This document shows positions 49,619 through 58,024 of a DNA stretch of 64,000 nucleotides, one piece after another. Within the stretch, counting starts at the first letter, position 1. Every line of letters starts with the position of its first letter. Below the pieces are notes generated by a model. That model was not told where the DNA came from. It did no database searches and worked only from the letters and a program-made list of their open reading frames with translations. The position numbers and the translations under genes are program-made. This DNA is from Commensalibacter communis (lineage in GTDB: Bacteria > Pseudomonadota > Alphaproteobacteria > Acetobacterales > Acetobacteraceae), in assembly GCF_947179015.1 (NCBI RefSeq), contig NZ_CAMXCM010000001.1:483387-547386 (forward strand). Reading direction: 5' to 3'.

Positions 49619-51364
49619 TTATTTATCAAAATTATTGTTGTTTTCCCAGTTTTTTAATTTACTGGTTTTACCAATGCCTGGATTGAAAATATTGCATGGA
49701 TCAAGTTCTTGATAGAATTTTTTTAACGGTTCTTTTGCATGGTATAGATGACCAACATTATGTTCAGCAGGATATTCTGCACCTCTATGGTCTAAGATCT
49801 TCAACATTTTCTCCTCTAGGGAGACGATGTCGTGTCCTTTATAAATGACATAATCTTGGTGAAACACATGACAGAAAAAATGACCATAATAAAGTTTATG
49901 CATACATGTTTTATCAATTTCAGAAGGGAGCGTTTCTGTCCATTTCTTGTCATTACGACGTAAAGCAATATCAAGGGCTAAAATATCCTCTACCGTTTTA
50001 TGGTGAATGGCACGATAACGAACGGCTGCCCCAGCAACAGCAAAACGCTGTAAAAATGCTTTTTTCCCTTCGTCAGGATTACATTCAAAAAAATTACCTT
50101 CTGGATGTGTTTGAAAGAATTTGCTTAGGTATCCTTTGATCGTTTCAATATCATTTTTTCCCACTTTTAAAAGGAGATGATGTTCATATGTTTTTGCATA
50201 ATCATTCATACGGGTGGGTAGATGTTGAGGAAATAAAGAGCTTGCGAACTGCATAATTTTATCGCTGAAATGCAAAGGTAAAAAACCAACTTTTTTTGTT
50301 AAATAATCAAACCGATTTTTCAGTTTAAAAAGTAACGGAATATAATCTGTTCCAAAATAGTTAATAAATAAGAAAGTATCTTTTCCATAGACAGCAGCAA
50401 TGTCATACGCTTTTTTATGAATATACTCTCCTGAAACAGGAACGATGCGTTGGGAAAGCAGATCATATCGTATTTGGGTTAAGTCATCAGGATTATTGGT
50501 GCCAATATAAAAAACTTGTGTTTCTTTTTCTTGTGGAAAAGTATCTAAACGTACTGCAAAAACAGCGAGCTTACCCGCACAACCCGAAGCTTCGTGTAAA
50601 TGAGAGGAATCAGCATTATACCGTGCAGGGGTGGGGGAATCGACTTGGCAAACATGTTCTTTATAGTGATGGTCTGAACAATGCTTCTCAGTTTTTGGTA
50701 GGTTATGGCTATCAAAGAGATTATTGTCTAAATTTGTGAGGATCTCTTCGGGTGTATTTCCCAATTCAATTCCTAAATGATTAATAAGCTCTAAACGACC
50801 ATCATGCGTATATTGAGCATAAAGAGCCATTTCAGTATAGGCTGGTCCGCGTTGTACTAACGCACCTCCAGAATTGTTGCAAATTCCACCAAGTACAGAA
50901 GCTCCAATACAAGAAGACCCAATAACTGAATGAGGTTCTCGATGATAGGGTTTTAATTTTTTTTCAAGTTCGTTTAATGTTGAGCCTGGAAAACAAATTA
51001 CCTGTTCTGCATTATTCAGAAGAAATATTTTCTTCATATTCATCGTATTGATGATGACAATATCACGATCATAATTATTGCCATCAGGGCTTGACCCACC
51101 TGTCAATCCTGTATTGGCTGCTTGCATAATGACAATCACATTGGCTGTTACACATGCTTTTAAAATTTGCCATTGTTCAAGTAACGTCTGTGGCTGAACA
51201 ACAGCAATAGCTCTGCCCGATCCGTATCGAAAGCCATTACAAAATAAACCCATTTTACTAGGATTGGTAATAATATTTCGTTGACTAACAATTGTTGTCA
51301 ATTCAGATATAAGATGCTGTTGAGTATTAGATAAGTTAGTTTGTAATTTTCTTTTTAAAAACAT
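49619..51364 (-). CDS. dld: D-lactate dehydrogenase, quinone-dependent (FAD)
   Basis: A peripheral inner-membrane flavoenzyme oxidising D-lactate to pyruvate and feeding electrons to quinones. The 581-residue product begins with an FAD-binding PCMH domain (residues 40-270). Its family-typical segments are IMQAANTGLTGGSSPDG near residue 98, FPGSTLNELEKKLKPYHREPHSVIGSSCIGASV near 142, and NNSGGALVQRGPAY near 178. The C-terminal Dld-specific membrane-binding domain carries GKKAFLQRFAVAGAAVRYR and ends HNVGHLYHAKEPL. Length and motifs fit E. coli Dld. Lactate use fits a gut or fruit habitat. No clear ribosome binding site precedes the ATG. Confidence 0.95.
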   Translation of the reverse strand: MFLKRKLQTNLSNTQQHLISELTTIVSQRNIITNPSKMGLFCNGFRYGSGRAIAVVQPQTLLEQWQILKACVTANVIVIMQAANTGLTGGSSPDGNNYDRDIVIINTMNMKKIFLLNNAEQVICFPGSTLNELEKKLKPYHREPHSVIGSSCIGASVLGGICNNSGGALVQRGPAYTEMALYAQYTHDGRLELINHLGIELGNTPEEILTNLDNNLFDSHNLPKTEKHCSDHHYKEHVCQVDSPTPARYNADSSHLHEASGCAGKLAVFAVRLDTFPQEKETQVFYIGTNNPDDLTQIRYDLLSQRIVPVSGEYIHKKAYDIAAVYGKDTFLFINYFGTDYIPLLFKLKNRFDYLTKKVGFLPLHFSDKIMQFASSLFPQHLPTRMNDYAKTYEHHLLLKVGKNDIETIKGYLSKFFQTHPEGNFFECNPDEGKKAFLQRFAVAGAAVRYRAIHHKTVEDILALDIALRRNDKKWTETLPSEIDKTCMHKLYYGHFFCHVFHQDYVIYKGHDIVSLEEKMLKILDHRGAEYPAEHNVGHLYHAKEPLKKFYQELDPCNIFNPGIGKTSKLKNWENNNNFDK

Positions 51365-51446
51365 GGCAGTAATTGTCTTAATAATCTATGAATTTCTTGT
51401 ATTATAATCATTAGTAAGATTATAAATCCATATAAATATCGATAGG

Positions 51447-51477
51447 TAAAAAAAAGAGGATTATAAAATCCCCTTTG
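51447..51477 (-). terminator. Intrinsic terminator of carD
   Basis: On the minus strand AAGGGGATT / AATCCTCTT (G-T pairs) with a 4-nt loop runs directly into nine T. It begins about 22 bases after the carD stop codon. Confidence 0.85.
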
Positions 51478-51498
51478 ATAAAACAATTATCAGCTTAA

Positions 51499-52086
51499 TT
51501 AAGCAGACTTCATCACTTCAGTTAGTTCACTTAGAACAGTGTTAGAATCTTTAGATTCTAAAACTGCGACCTCTGTAACGAAACGTTCTTGCGCTGCTTC
51601 AAAGAGCTTTCTTTCACTAAAACTGCCATCAAGGCTATCTACGTTGCGACGAAGGTCACGAAGCACTTCGGCGATTTGTATTAAATCACCAGAATTAATT
51701 TTTTCTTGATAAATAACAGCGCGTCTTGCCCACATACCCTTATTATTTTGTGGTTTCCCTTTGATTGTCGACATTGCTTTGCTGACGATTTCCCTGGAAG
51801 CAATTTTGCGTAACCCTGCTTTTTTAGCTTTTGATAATGGGATACGCAGGGTCATTTGATTATCAGGAAATGAAATTTGTATCATTTCGAGTTTGGTTCC
51901 AGCAATTTCTTCGACACCAATACGATCAACACGCCCGACACCATGTGCAGCATATACAATGGCATCGCCTTCTTGAAAAGGGAATGTATCTTTGTTGTCT
52001 ACTTCTTGAGCAGCTGTTTTCGCAATAGCAGCGCGTGCCATTTCATCAGTGACACCGCCTTTGGGAGGGGAACGGAATATATTCAT
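51499..52086 (-). CDS. carD: CarD-family transcription regulator
   Basis: A 195-residue RNA-polymerase-binding factor that stabilises open promoter complexes. The N-terminal RID/Tudor-like domain (about residues 35-95: FQEGDAIVYAAHGVGRVDRI) binds the polymerase beta subunit. The C-terminal helical domain (residues 105-190) is the DNA-contacting part, containing WARRAVIYQEKINSGDLIQIAEVLRDL. The first 35 residues are a polar extension. CarD is common in Alphaproteobacteria and affects rRNA and stress promoters. The gene stands alone, between the dld and bestrophin genes. Confidence 0.95.
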   Translation of the reverse strand: MNIFRSPPKGGVTDEMARAAIAKTAAQEVDNKDTFPFQEGDAIVYAAHGVGRVDRIGVEEIAGTKLEMIQISFPDNQMTLRIPLSKAKKAGLRKIASREIVSKAMSTIKGKPQNNKGMWARRAVIYQEKINSGDLIQIAEVLRDLRRNVDSLDGSFSERKLFEAAQERFVTEVAVLESKDSNTVLSELTEVMKSA

Positions 52087-52164
52087 ACGATGAAGCTATC
52101 ACAAATTTCACAAATTGTCATCATAATATTTTTTAATTAAATATACAAGAAATAGAATTGTTTA

Positions 52165-53046
52165 TTACCATTGTATGCCATTAACAGGTGCAATAGGAGA
52201 CCCAGTTGGATCACCGATTTGTTCAAGCAAATCGATTTCTAAACTACGCGTCATCGTTAGCATTGGCAAAGCATGTGGACTGTCGTCGAAAGGGTTTTGT
52301 AAATCGCTGCCGATTTTATATAACGCCATAAAAAGAAAACCCACAAGTGCGGAACCCAAAGGCGTAAACCATCCTAATGTTTCAACCATAGAAAAGGGTA
52401 ATATAACACATGTAATTTCGGTTAAAAAATAAGGTAACGTAGAAAATTGAATCGATAAAGGAGTGTTTTTAATTCTCTCCAATGCTCCTTGAGCATTGGC
52501 AATATCCGATAAAATCCGATCAATTTGTGCGTGAACAGCACCATCAATATGCTTTTTATCAACTTCTTGAGTAACCATAAGCCCTATTTGGAACAACACG
52601 CCATTAGGTTGGTTTCTAAGTCCTTTGATATAATTTTGAATATGTATGGGTAGGACACGTTTTACATTGCTGTTTAACAATGCGTCTTTACCTCGTAGGT
52701 GATAGGCCAAGACATAGGCATACCCAGCGATGGCACGCGTTAAGTCAGGGTGTCCTTTAAGGATAGTCGTGCATTGCCTTGAAAACGAACGACAATTATT
52801 TGTAATTAGTCCCCAATGAGACCTAGCCTCCCACCACCGATTATATGCAGTATTATTTCGAAAATTCATAAATAATACCAGAACAGAGCCGATTAAAGCG
52901 ATAGGAAGCTCAGATTGACCAAACCAACTGATTTGATAATATCTGTAACAAATAACAACCAACATATCCCAAATAAAGAGGATAGAAAGCGGTTTGAAGC
53001 TATCTTGGAGAATAAACCGAAGACCACGTTTAGCATTAACAATCAT
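52165..53046 (-). CDS. Bestrophin-like (YneE/UPF0187) ion channel
   Basis: A 293-residue membrane protein of the bacterial bestrophin family, which forms pentameric ion channels. Family features are NNTAYNRWWEARSHWG near residue 64, FSRQCTTIL, and the C-terminal IGSDLQNPFDDSPHALPM near residue 255 (the calcium-clasp-like region of eukaryotic relatives). Four hydrophobic helices are seen: near residues 20-35, 47-60, 205-222 and 228-245. Bacterial members often prefer cations. The gene is 78 bases upstream of carD, so the two may be separate units. Confidence 0.9.
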   Translation of the reverse strand: MIVNAKRGLRFILQDSFKPLSILFIWDMLVVICYRYYQISWFGQSELPIALIGSVLVLFMNFRNNTAYNRWWEARSHWGLITNNCRSFSRQCTTILKGHPDLTRAIAGYAYVLAYHLRGKDALLNSNVKRVLPIHIQNYIKGLRNQPNGVLFQIGLMVTQEVDKKHIDGAVHAQIDRILSDIANAQGALERIKNTPLSIQFSTLPYFLTEITCVILPFSMVETLGWFTPLGSALVGFLFMALYKIGSDLQNPFDDSPHALPMLTMTRSLEIDLLEQIGDPTGSPIAPVNGIQW

Positions 53047-53178
53047 TAATTAATGTCTTTTTATTGATGGTTGTAATATATATTCAAAATAACAGTAGAA
53101 CTGTCACAATAAATTATGTCGATTTTAAGTTAATCAATTTTCATAGTCAATTTAAGCATAACCTTGCATATTCTAATC

Positions 53179-54378
53179 TTACTCTCGCTCTGAAGCTCTT
53201 ATTCTTTGACTTTCGGTGCGTAATTGACCGCAAGCTGCTAGAATATCCCTGCCACGAGGGGTACGAATAGGAGACGAATATCCTGCCTGCATAATAATAT
53301 CTGCGAATTTTTGCACTTGTTCCGATTTAGAGGGTTTATAATCGCTTCCAGGCCATGGGTTGAACGGGATTAAATTGACTTTGGCGTGGATCCCCTTAAG
53401 TAGACGAACAAGCTCATGTGCCTCGGCTTCACTGTCATTAATTCCCCGCAACATGATATATTCAAAAGTAATACGTCTTGAATTACTGGCAGCTGGATAA
53501 CGACGGCAAGCGGCTAATACATCTTTGATAGGATATTTGCGGTTCAACGGAACAATTTCGTTTCGCAAATCATCTCTGACGGCATGCAAAGAAATCGCAA
53601 GATTAATTGCCAAATCATTTCCGCACTGATCCATCATTGGAACCACACCAGAAGTCGATAATGTAATACGACGTCTAGAAATACCAATTCCTTCGTCATC
53701 CATCGCAATACGCATAGCTTTGGCGATATTTTCGTAATTATATAAAGGCTCACCCATACCCATTAAAACAATTGTCGATAAAAGGCGAGGTCTATCGGCT
53801 GTCGGGGTTGGCCATTCACCATAACTATCTCGAGCAGCCATAAACTGACCGATAATTTCAGCCGAACCAAGGTTCCTTACGAGGTTTTGCGTGCCGGTAT
53901 GGCAAAACCGACAAGAGAGGGTGCAGCCAACTTGCGAAGAGATACAAACAGCTCCTCGATCTTCACGACGATCTGGAATATAAACGGTTTCGGCTTCTTG
54001 ACCATCTCTGAATTGGAATAGAAACTTACGAGTTTCATCCTTAGAGGTTTGTTCTGTGACGACTTTTGGTCGACTGATAACGCAATGATCAATCAACTTG
54101 GCACGTAAAGGCTTGCCAATAGAGGTCATTTCATTAAAATCAGTAGCCCCCTTATGATAGATCCAATGCCATAGTTGCTTTGTTCGAAAGCGCTGTTCAC
54201 CCATATCCACCAAGAGTTGCTCTAATTCTACACGAGACAATCCGACAAGCTCTGTTCTGCCATCAGGCAAGACAGCAGAAGGAGGAGAGAATTGCGCAGA
54301 TTTTGCCAATATTCTCTTTTTTTCTTCTTCGGTTAAATCAATAGGAGAAGCATTGGATAAAGTATCAGTAGCCATCAT
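53179..54378 (-). CDS. rlmN: 23S rRNA (adenine-2503-C2)-methyltransferase, dual-specificity RlmN
   Basis: A radical-SAM methylase acting on A2503 of 23S rRNA and A37 of some tRNAs. The 399-residue protein has the radical-SAM cysteines in GCTLSCRFCHTGTQN near residue 150, GMGEPLYNYE near 215, RRITLSTSGVVP near 240, ISLHAVRDDLRNEIVPLNR near 270, and the C-terminal catalytic cysteine in RGRDILAACGQLR. The N-terminal helical RNA-binding part (LVDMGEQRFRTKQLWHWIY) is complete. The start could be either of two consecutive ATG codons. It is 41 bases downstream of argJ on the same strand. Confidence 0.96.
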   Translation of the reverse strand: MMATDTLSNASPIDLTEEEKKRILAKSAQFSPPSAVLPDGRTELVGLSRVELEQLLVDMGEQRFRTKQLWHWIYHKGATDFNEMTSIGKPLRAKLIDHCVISRPKVVTEQTSKDETRKFLFQFRDGQEAETVYIPDRREDRGAVCISSQVGCTLSCRFCHTGTQNLVRNLGSAEIIGQFMAARDSYGEWPTPTADRPRLLSTIVLMGMGEPLYNYENIAKAMRIAMDDEGIGISRRRITLSTSGVVPMMDQCGNDLAINLAISLHAVRDDLRNEIVPLNRKYPIKDVLAACRRYPAASNSRRITFEYIMLRGINDSEAEAHELVRLLKGIHAKVNLIPFNPWPGSDYKPSKSEQVQKFADIIMQAGYSSPIRTPRGRDILAACGQLRTESQRIRASERE

Positions 54379-54419
54379 AAAATTGGGTAATCCCAGAGTA
54401 AGAGAAAAAATTAGGTATT

Positions 54420-55655
54420 TTAAGAACGAAGATAAGAGCCATTAATATCAATATAGCCTTTGGTAAGGTTACAGCTCCATATGGTTGCTTTACCACTTCC
54501 AAGATTTAGGTCAACTTTAATTTTAATAGTCTCCTCTTTCATATGCTGTGCCACAGTCTCACGGTCATAATCAATAAGAACACCGCCTTCATGAGCAACC
54601 CATACATCACCAATAGAAACGGATAAGGTATCTCTATTTGCAGGCTCTCCTGCCTTTCCAACGGCCATAACAACACGTCCCCAGTTTGCATCTTCGCCTG
54701 TAATTGCAGTTTTTACCAATGGAGAATCACCAATAGACATACCAATTTTATGAGCGGATTCATCATTGATCGCACCCGTAACAGTAATTTCAATCAGTTT
54801 ACTGACACCTTCGCCATCTTTGATAACCAGTAACGCTAGTTCCTTAAGCACCTTTTCCAAAGTAGTGGCAAAGTCAGTTAAACGAGGATCACTTGGATCA
54901 GTAATATCAGGTGTGTTGGCAACGCCTGTTGCGAATAATAGTAATGTGTCTGATGTGGAGGTATCTGAATCAACAGTAATTGCGTTGAATGTTGTTTTTA
55001 CTTTTTGAGAAAGTAATGCTTGTAAAACAGAAGCAGGTAATTTGGCATCGGTTGTTACAAAAGATAGCATGGTTGCCATGTCAGGTGCAATCATTCCGCT
55101 GCCCTTGGCAATTCCTTGAATGGTCACGGTTTCTGTGCCGATTTTCGTTCGTAAGGAATATCCTTTTGCGAATGTATCCGTTGTCAAAATAGCTTGGGCT
55201 GTTTCTGTCCAATGATTTTCATCTAATTGTTGGTATAATGTTGGCATAATATCAACAATTTTTTGATATGGCAGTTGTTCACCAATAACACCCGTAGAAG
55301 CAACAAAGATTTCTTCTGCTGAACATCCAATTGCTTTTGCGGCCGCTTCGGCAGAGCGTTGGACAGTTTCAAAGCCAGCTTTTCCAGTAAAAACATTGGC
55401 AATACCAGCATTAACCAATAACCCTCTGGCATGACCTTTGGCTAATATAGAACGACACCAATCGATAGGAGCTCCTGGACATTTATTTTGCGTAAAAACT
55501 CCAGCGACGGTTGTGGAGGGCGCAAACTCCATTAGCGTTAAGTCTAGTCGCCCAGAATATCGCAACCCTGCTTCTATAGAAGCCAAGCGTACCCCAGGAA
55601 CAGCAGGAAGCGCTGGAAGTGGAACTGCTAGGGGGGAGGTTGGATATGCGCTCAT
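54420..55655 (-). CDS. argJ: Bifunctional glutamate N-acetyltransferase / amino-acid N-acetyltransferase
   Basis: ArgJ transfers acetyl from N-acetylornithine to glutamate (and, in bifunctional forms, from acetyl-CoA) in the cyclic arginine pathway. The 411-residue proenzyme has the self-cleavage site A194-T195 (PDMATMLSF), where the new threonine becomes the nucleophile. The oxyanion-hole STGVIGE near 120 is present, as are VMAVGKAGEPAN near 310 and the C-terminal GYIDINGSYLRS. An AAGG ribosome binding site precedes the ATG. It follows the two isomerase genes in a secA-divergent cluster, a typical alphaproteobacterial order. Confidence 0.96.
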   Translation of the reverse strand: MSAYPTSPLAVPLPALPAVPGVRLASIEAGLRYSGRLDLTLMEFAPSTTVAGVFTQNKCPGAPIDWCRSILAKGHARGLLVNAGIANVFTGKAGFETVQRSAEAAAKAIGCSAEEIFVASTGVIGEQLPYQKIVDIMPTLYQQLDENHWTETAQAILTTDTFAKGYSLRTKIGTETVTIQGIAKGSGMIAPDMATMLSFVTTDAKLPASVLQALLSQKVKTTFNAITVDSDTSTSDTLLLFATGVANTPDITDPSDPRLTDFATTLEKVLKELALLVIKDGEGVSKLIEITVTGAINDESAHKIGMSIGDSPLVKTAITGEDANWGRVVMAVGKAGEPANRDTLSVSIGDVWVAHEGGVLIDYDRETVAQHMKEETIKIKVDLNLGSGKATIWSCNLTKGYIDINGSYLRS

Positions 55656-55784
55656 CGTTGAAATTACCTTATGTTAAATCATTCACCAGAAAATTAAGAA
55701 TATAATTATATATTCGAATAAAAATATCTATATCTATAATGTTAATTTTATAATGATAATCAATAGAGATCGTCAGATAAAGGA

Positions 55785-56720
55785 TTAATATTCGATAATA
55801 TGAGCGTTTTCCAAACTTTCTTCGTAAATACGGCTGATTGCTTCTTTTGTAATTTGTTCTTTGATGAAAGATTCAACAGATTCTAAGGAAGGAACAGGTC
55901 GATTACGCTCGGCAACTTTTTGGAGAATAACCCATCCATAGTTCGTTCGTATTGCTCTGGCAGTATATTCGTTATTTTTTATTTTTGAAATTGCTTGAAT
56001 GATAGGTTGGTCTAGCTCGCTGATGGTTAACCAGCCCATATCGCCTTTATTTTGATCTCTGTTTTGTAAATCAATCGAATACATACGTGTTGCCGCTTGA
56101 AAATTTTGTCCAGCTTTGAGTTTTTGTAAAACGAGTTCTGCAACTTCAGGGGATTGAACAACAATTTGGCGTAAATTAACTTCTTTGATTTCGGGTTGGT
56201 TTATATAATGTTCATTATAATAATGTTGAATAGCTTGTGGGGTTAATAGAGGTCTAAGCTTTTCGAGAAAATAGGCTTGTGTAAGTTTTTGTTGAGCAAG
56301 ATCTTTGATTGCAGCGTTAATTTGTTGTTGGACAACAGGTCGTCGAGAAATACCATCTTTTTGAATAGCAATCTGCAAAGCATGATCAACAATAAGCTGT
56401 TTCGTTAATTGGGGATATAATAACTCTTTTGGAAGAGATTTTAATTCTCTAGGCAAATTGGACGCTAATTTTTTTACATCGCCAACGGTAATAATATCAT
56501 CGTTAACGCGTGCAAGTATTTGTGCTGAGTTATTGGTTATTACGTTTGTAACAGGTGGTTTGACTGGAGGTTGTATTTCGGAAAATGTAGAATTCTCACT
56601 TTCTTTTGGAATTACAATCGACGTTCCAGCCATTCCTGTGAAGGTAAAAAAGGCTGCCTGAGCGATAGTTAGTGCAAATATGTATAAACCACATTTCGTT
56701 ATTCTACAGACGGCAACCAT
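55785..56720 (-). CDS. Periplasmic parvulin-type peptidyl-prolyl isomerase, copy 2
   Basis: A 311-residue SurA/PpiD-like foldase for exported or outer-membrane proteins. The hydrophobic export signal is at residues 8-30. A SurA-type N-terminal helix region (QILARVNDDIITVGDVKKL, about residues 67-85) follows, then one parvulin domain (about residues 170-270; VNLRQIVVQSPEVAELVLQKLKAG, GDMGWLTISELD and NYGWVILQ). It shares its layout with the gene 16 bases upstream but has diverged. The gene sits between argJ and the first isomerase, all on one strand. Confidence 0.85.
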   Translation of the reverse strand: MVAVCRITKCGLYIFALTIAQAAFFTFTGMAGTSIVIPKESENSTFSEIQPPVKPPVTNVITNNSAQILARVNDDIITVGDVKKLASNLPRELKSLPKELLYPQLTKQLIVDHALQIAIQKDGISRRPVVQQQINAAIKDLAQQKLTQAYFLEKLRPLLTPQAIQHYYNEHYINQPEIKEVNLRQIVVQSPEVAELVLQKLKAGQNFQAATRMYSIDLQNRDQNKGDMGWLTISELDQPIIQAISKIKNNEYTARAIRTNYGWVILQKVAERNRPVPSLESVESFIKEQITKEAISRIYEESLENAHIIEY

Positions 56721-56736
56721 TTATTTTGATTCAACC

Positions 56737-57723
56737 TTATTTTGCAGGTGCAGATGTCGGAGCAGATGCAGGAGCTGAAGGCGGTTGAATGGTGTATTTT
56801 TTGATGATCGCGTCGTTTTTCGTAATTTTGCTTTGTTTTACAGTATCATCAATGACGGCTTTAACATTTTGTTGAATTAACTTTTGACGAATCATCGGTG
56901 TTACTTTGTCCAAAGGAGGAACTGGAACATCTTTATAGGCTAGTACTTGAATAACATGATACCCAAATGGGCTTTTCACAGGGGTTGTGCTGGTTGTATT
57001 TGCTTTCATAGCAAAAGCTGCTTTTGAAAAGTCAGGAACAAGTTCGTCAGCTTTAACCCAACCTAAATCACCACCATTTTGTCCTGCAGTTGCTTTATCG
57101 ATTGAGCTTGATTTAGCAAGATCAGCAAATTTCTTACCAGCTTTTAATTCTTTGATAATTTTTTCAGCTTCAGCTGATGTTTTTACCAAAATATGGCGAA
57201 TATGTGCTTCTTTTACAGGGGGTTTATTCGCTATATTTTCATCATAGAATTTTTTAATCGCTTCTGGAGTGATTTTAGGTTCAACTTGAGCCTTTAAATA
57301 AGCATCTTGGATAATACCCATTCTAGCAAGTTTTAATTGTTGTTGTACTTCTGGGGTGTTTTCAAGGTTTGCTTTTTCAGCCATTTGTTGGATGGCTTTT
57401 TGATTGACCATTTGGTCGATCATCATCGGTAACAAAACACCTGTTGGAATTTGGCTGAGTTGAGCAGGTAATAATTTACGTGCATCGATAACGTCGCCAA
57501 TGGTAATGTTTTGACCATTGACAGTGGCTAACACTGTGCTTTTATCAGCTTTTTCGAGAGGATCCGCATTGTTTGCAGCGGCAGCTTTATTTGTAATCTC
57601 AGCTGTTGGGGCTTGTGTTGGTGTTGGTGCTGCAGGTTCAGCAGCCATCAAAGCAGTGCTGAAAAGACTTGATGTGACAAAAAGGCTAGCTGCAAAACGG
57701 AATGTTTTTGTAGAAATGGACAT
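56737..57723 (-). CDS. Periplasmic parvulin-type peptidyl-prolyl isomerase, copy 1
   Basis: A 328-residue foldase of the same type: signal peptide (residues 1-28, cleavage near LMAAE), an Ala/Pro/Thr-rich linker, the conserved STVLATVNGQNITIGDVI near residue 65, a SurA-like helical section, and one parvulin domain (about residues 168-265; EAHIRHILVKTSAEAEKIIK, GGDLGWVKADELVPDF, PFGYHVIQVL). The C-terminal end is a low-complexity Ala/Pro/Ser tail. AAGG precedes the start. It is divergent from secA, which it may serve by folding SecA-exported proteins. A clear promoter lies upstream. Confidence 0.9.
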   Translation of the reverse strand: MSISTKTFRFAASLFVTSSLFSTALMAAEPAAPTPTQAPTAEITNKAAAANNADPLEKADKSTVLATVNGQNITIGDVIDARKLLPAQLSQIPTGVLLPMMIDQMVNQKAIQQMAEKANLENTPEVQQQLKLARMGIIQDAYLKAQVEPKITPEAIKKFYDENIANKPPVKEAHIRHILVKTSAEAEKIIKELKAGKKFADLAKSSSIDKATAGQNGGDLGWVKADELVPDFSKAAFAMKANTTSTTPVKSPFGYHVIQVLAYKDVPVPPLDKVTPMIRQKLIQQNVKAVIDDTVKQSKITKNDAIIKKYTIQPPSAPASAPTSAPAK

Positions 57724-57782
57724 TCAAAATACCTTAAAAAAATTGATTTTGTTAAGTCATAAAATATAAAACCTTAGTTGTA

Positions 57783-57811
57783 ATTATACCATACAAAAAA
57801 AAGATTGTCTT
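57783..57811 (-). promoter_or_regulatory. Probable promoter for the parvulin-argJ cluster
   Basis: On the minus strand TGGTATAAT forms an extended -10 box (a perfect TATAAT at 57783-57788 preceded by TGn). A -35-like AAGACA lies 17 bases upstream. It lies about 60 bases before the start of the first isomerase gene. Confidence 0.6.
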
Positions 57812-58024
57812 CAAAGAAAGTCGTTATTATCAAATGAAGCATTAAAAAATTAGGGACATATTTAAAAATACAAATGCAGGAATTTTTATGATATGGTATT
57901 AAAAATTTTTAATTATAATATTGTTTGCTTAAGTTCTGCCTGAATTTTGTTAAGTTTAAATAAGATTACTGACTGACCTTGTACTAACAGGCAGAGTTAC
58001 GGGGTCGTTGTTTGGAAAATATTG

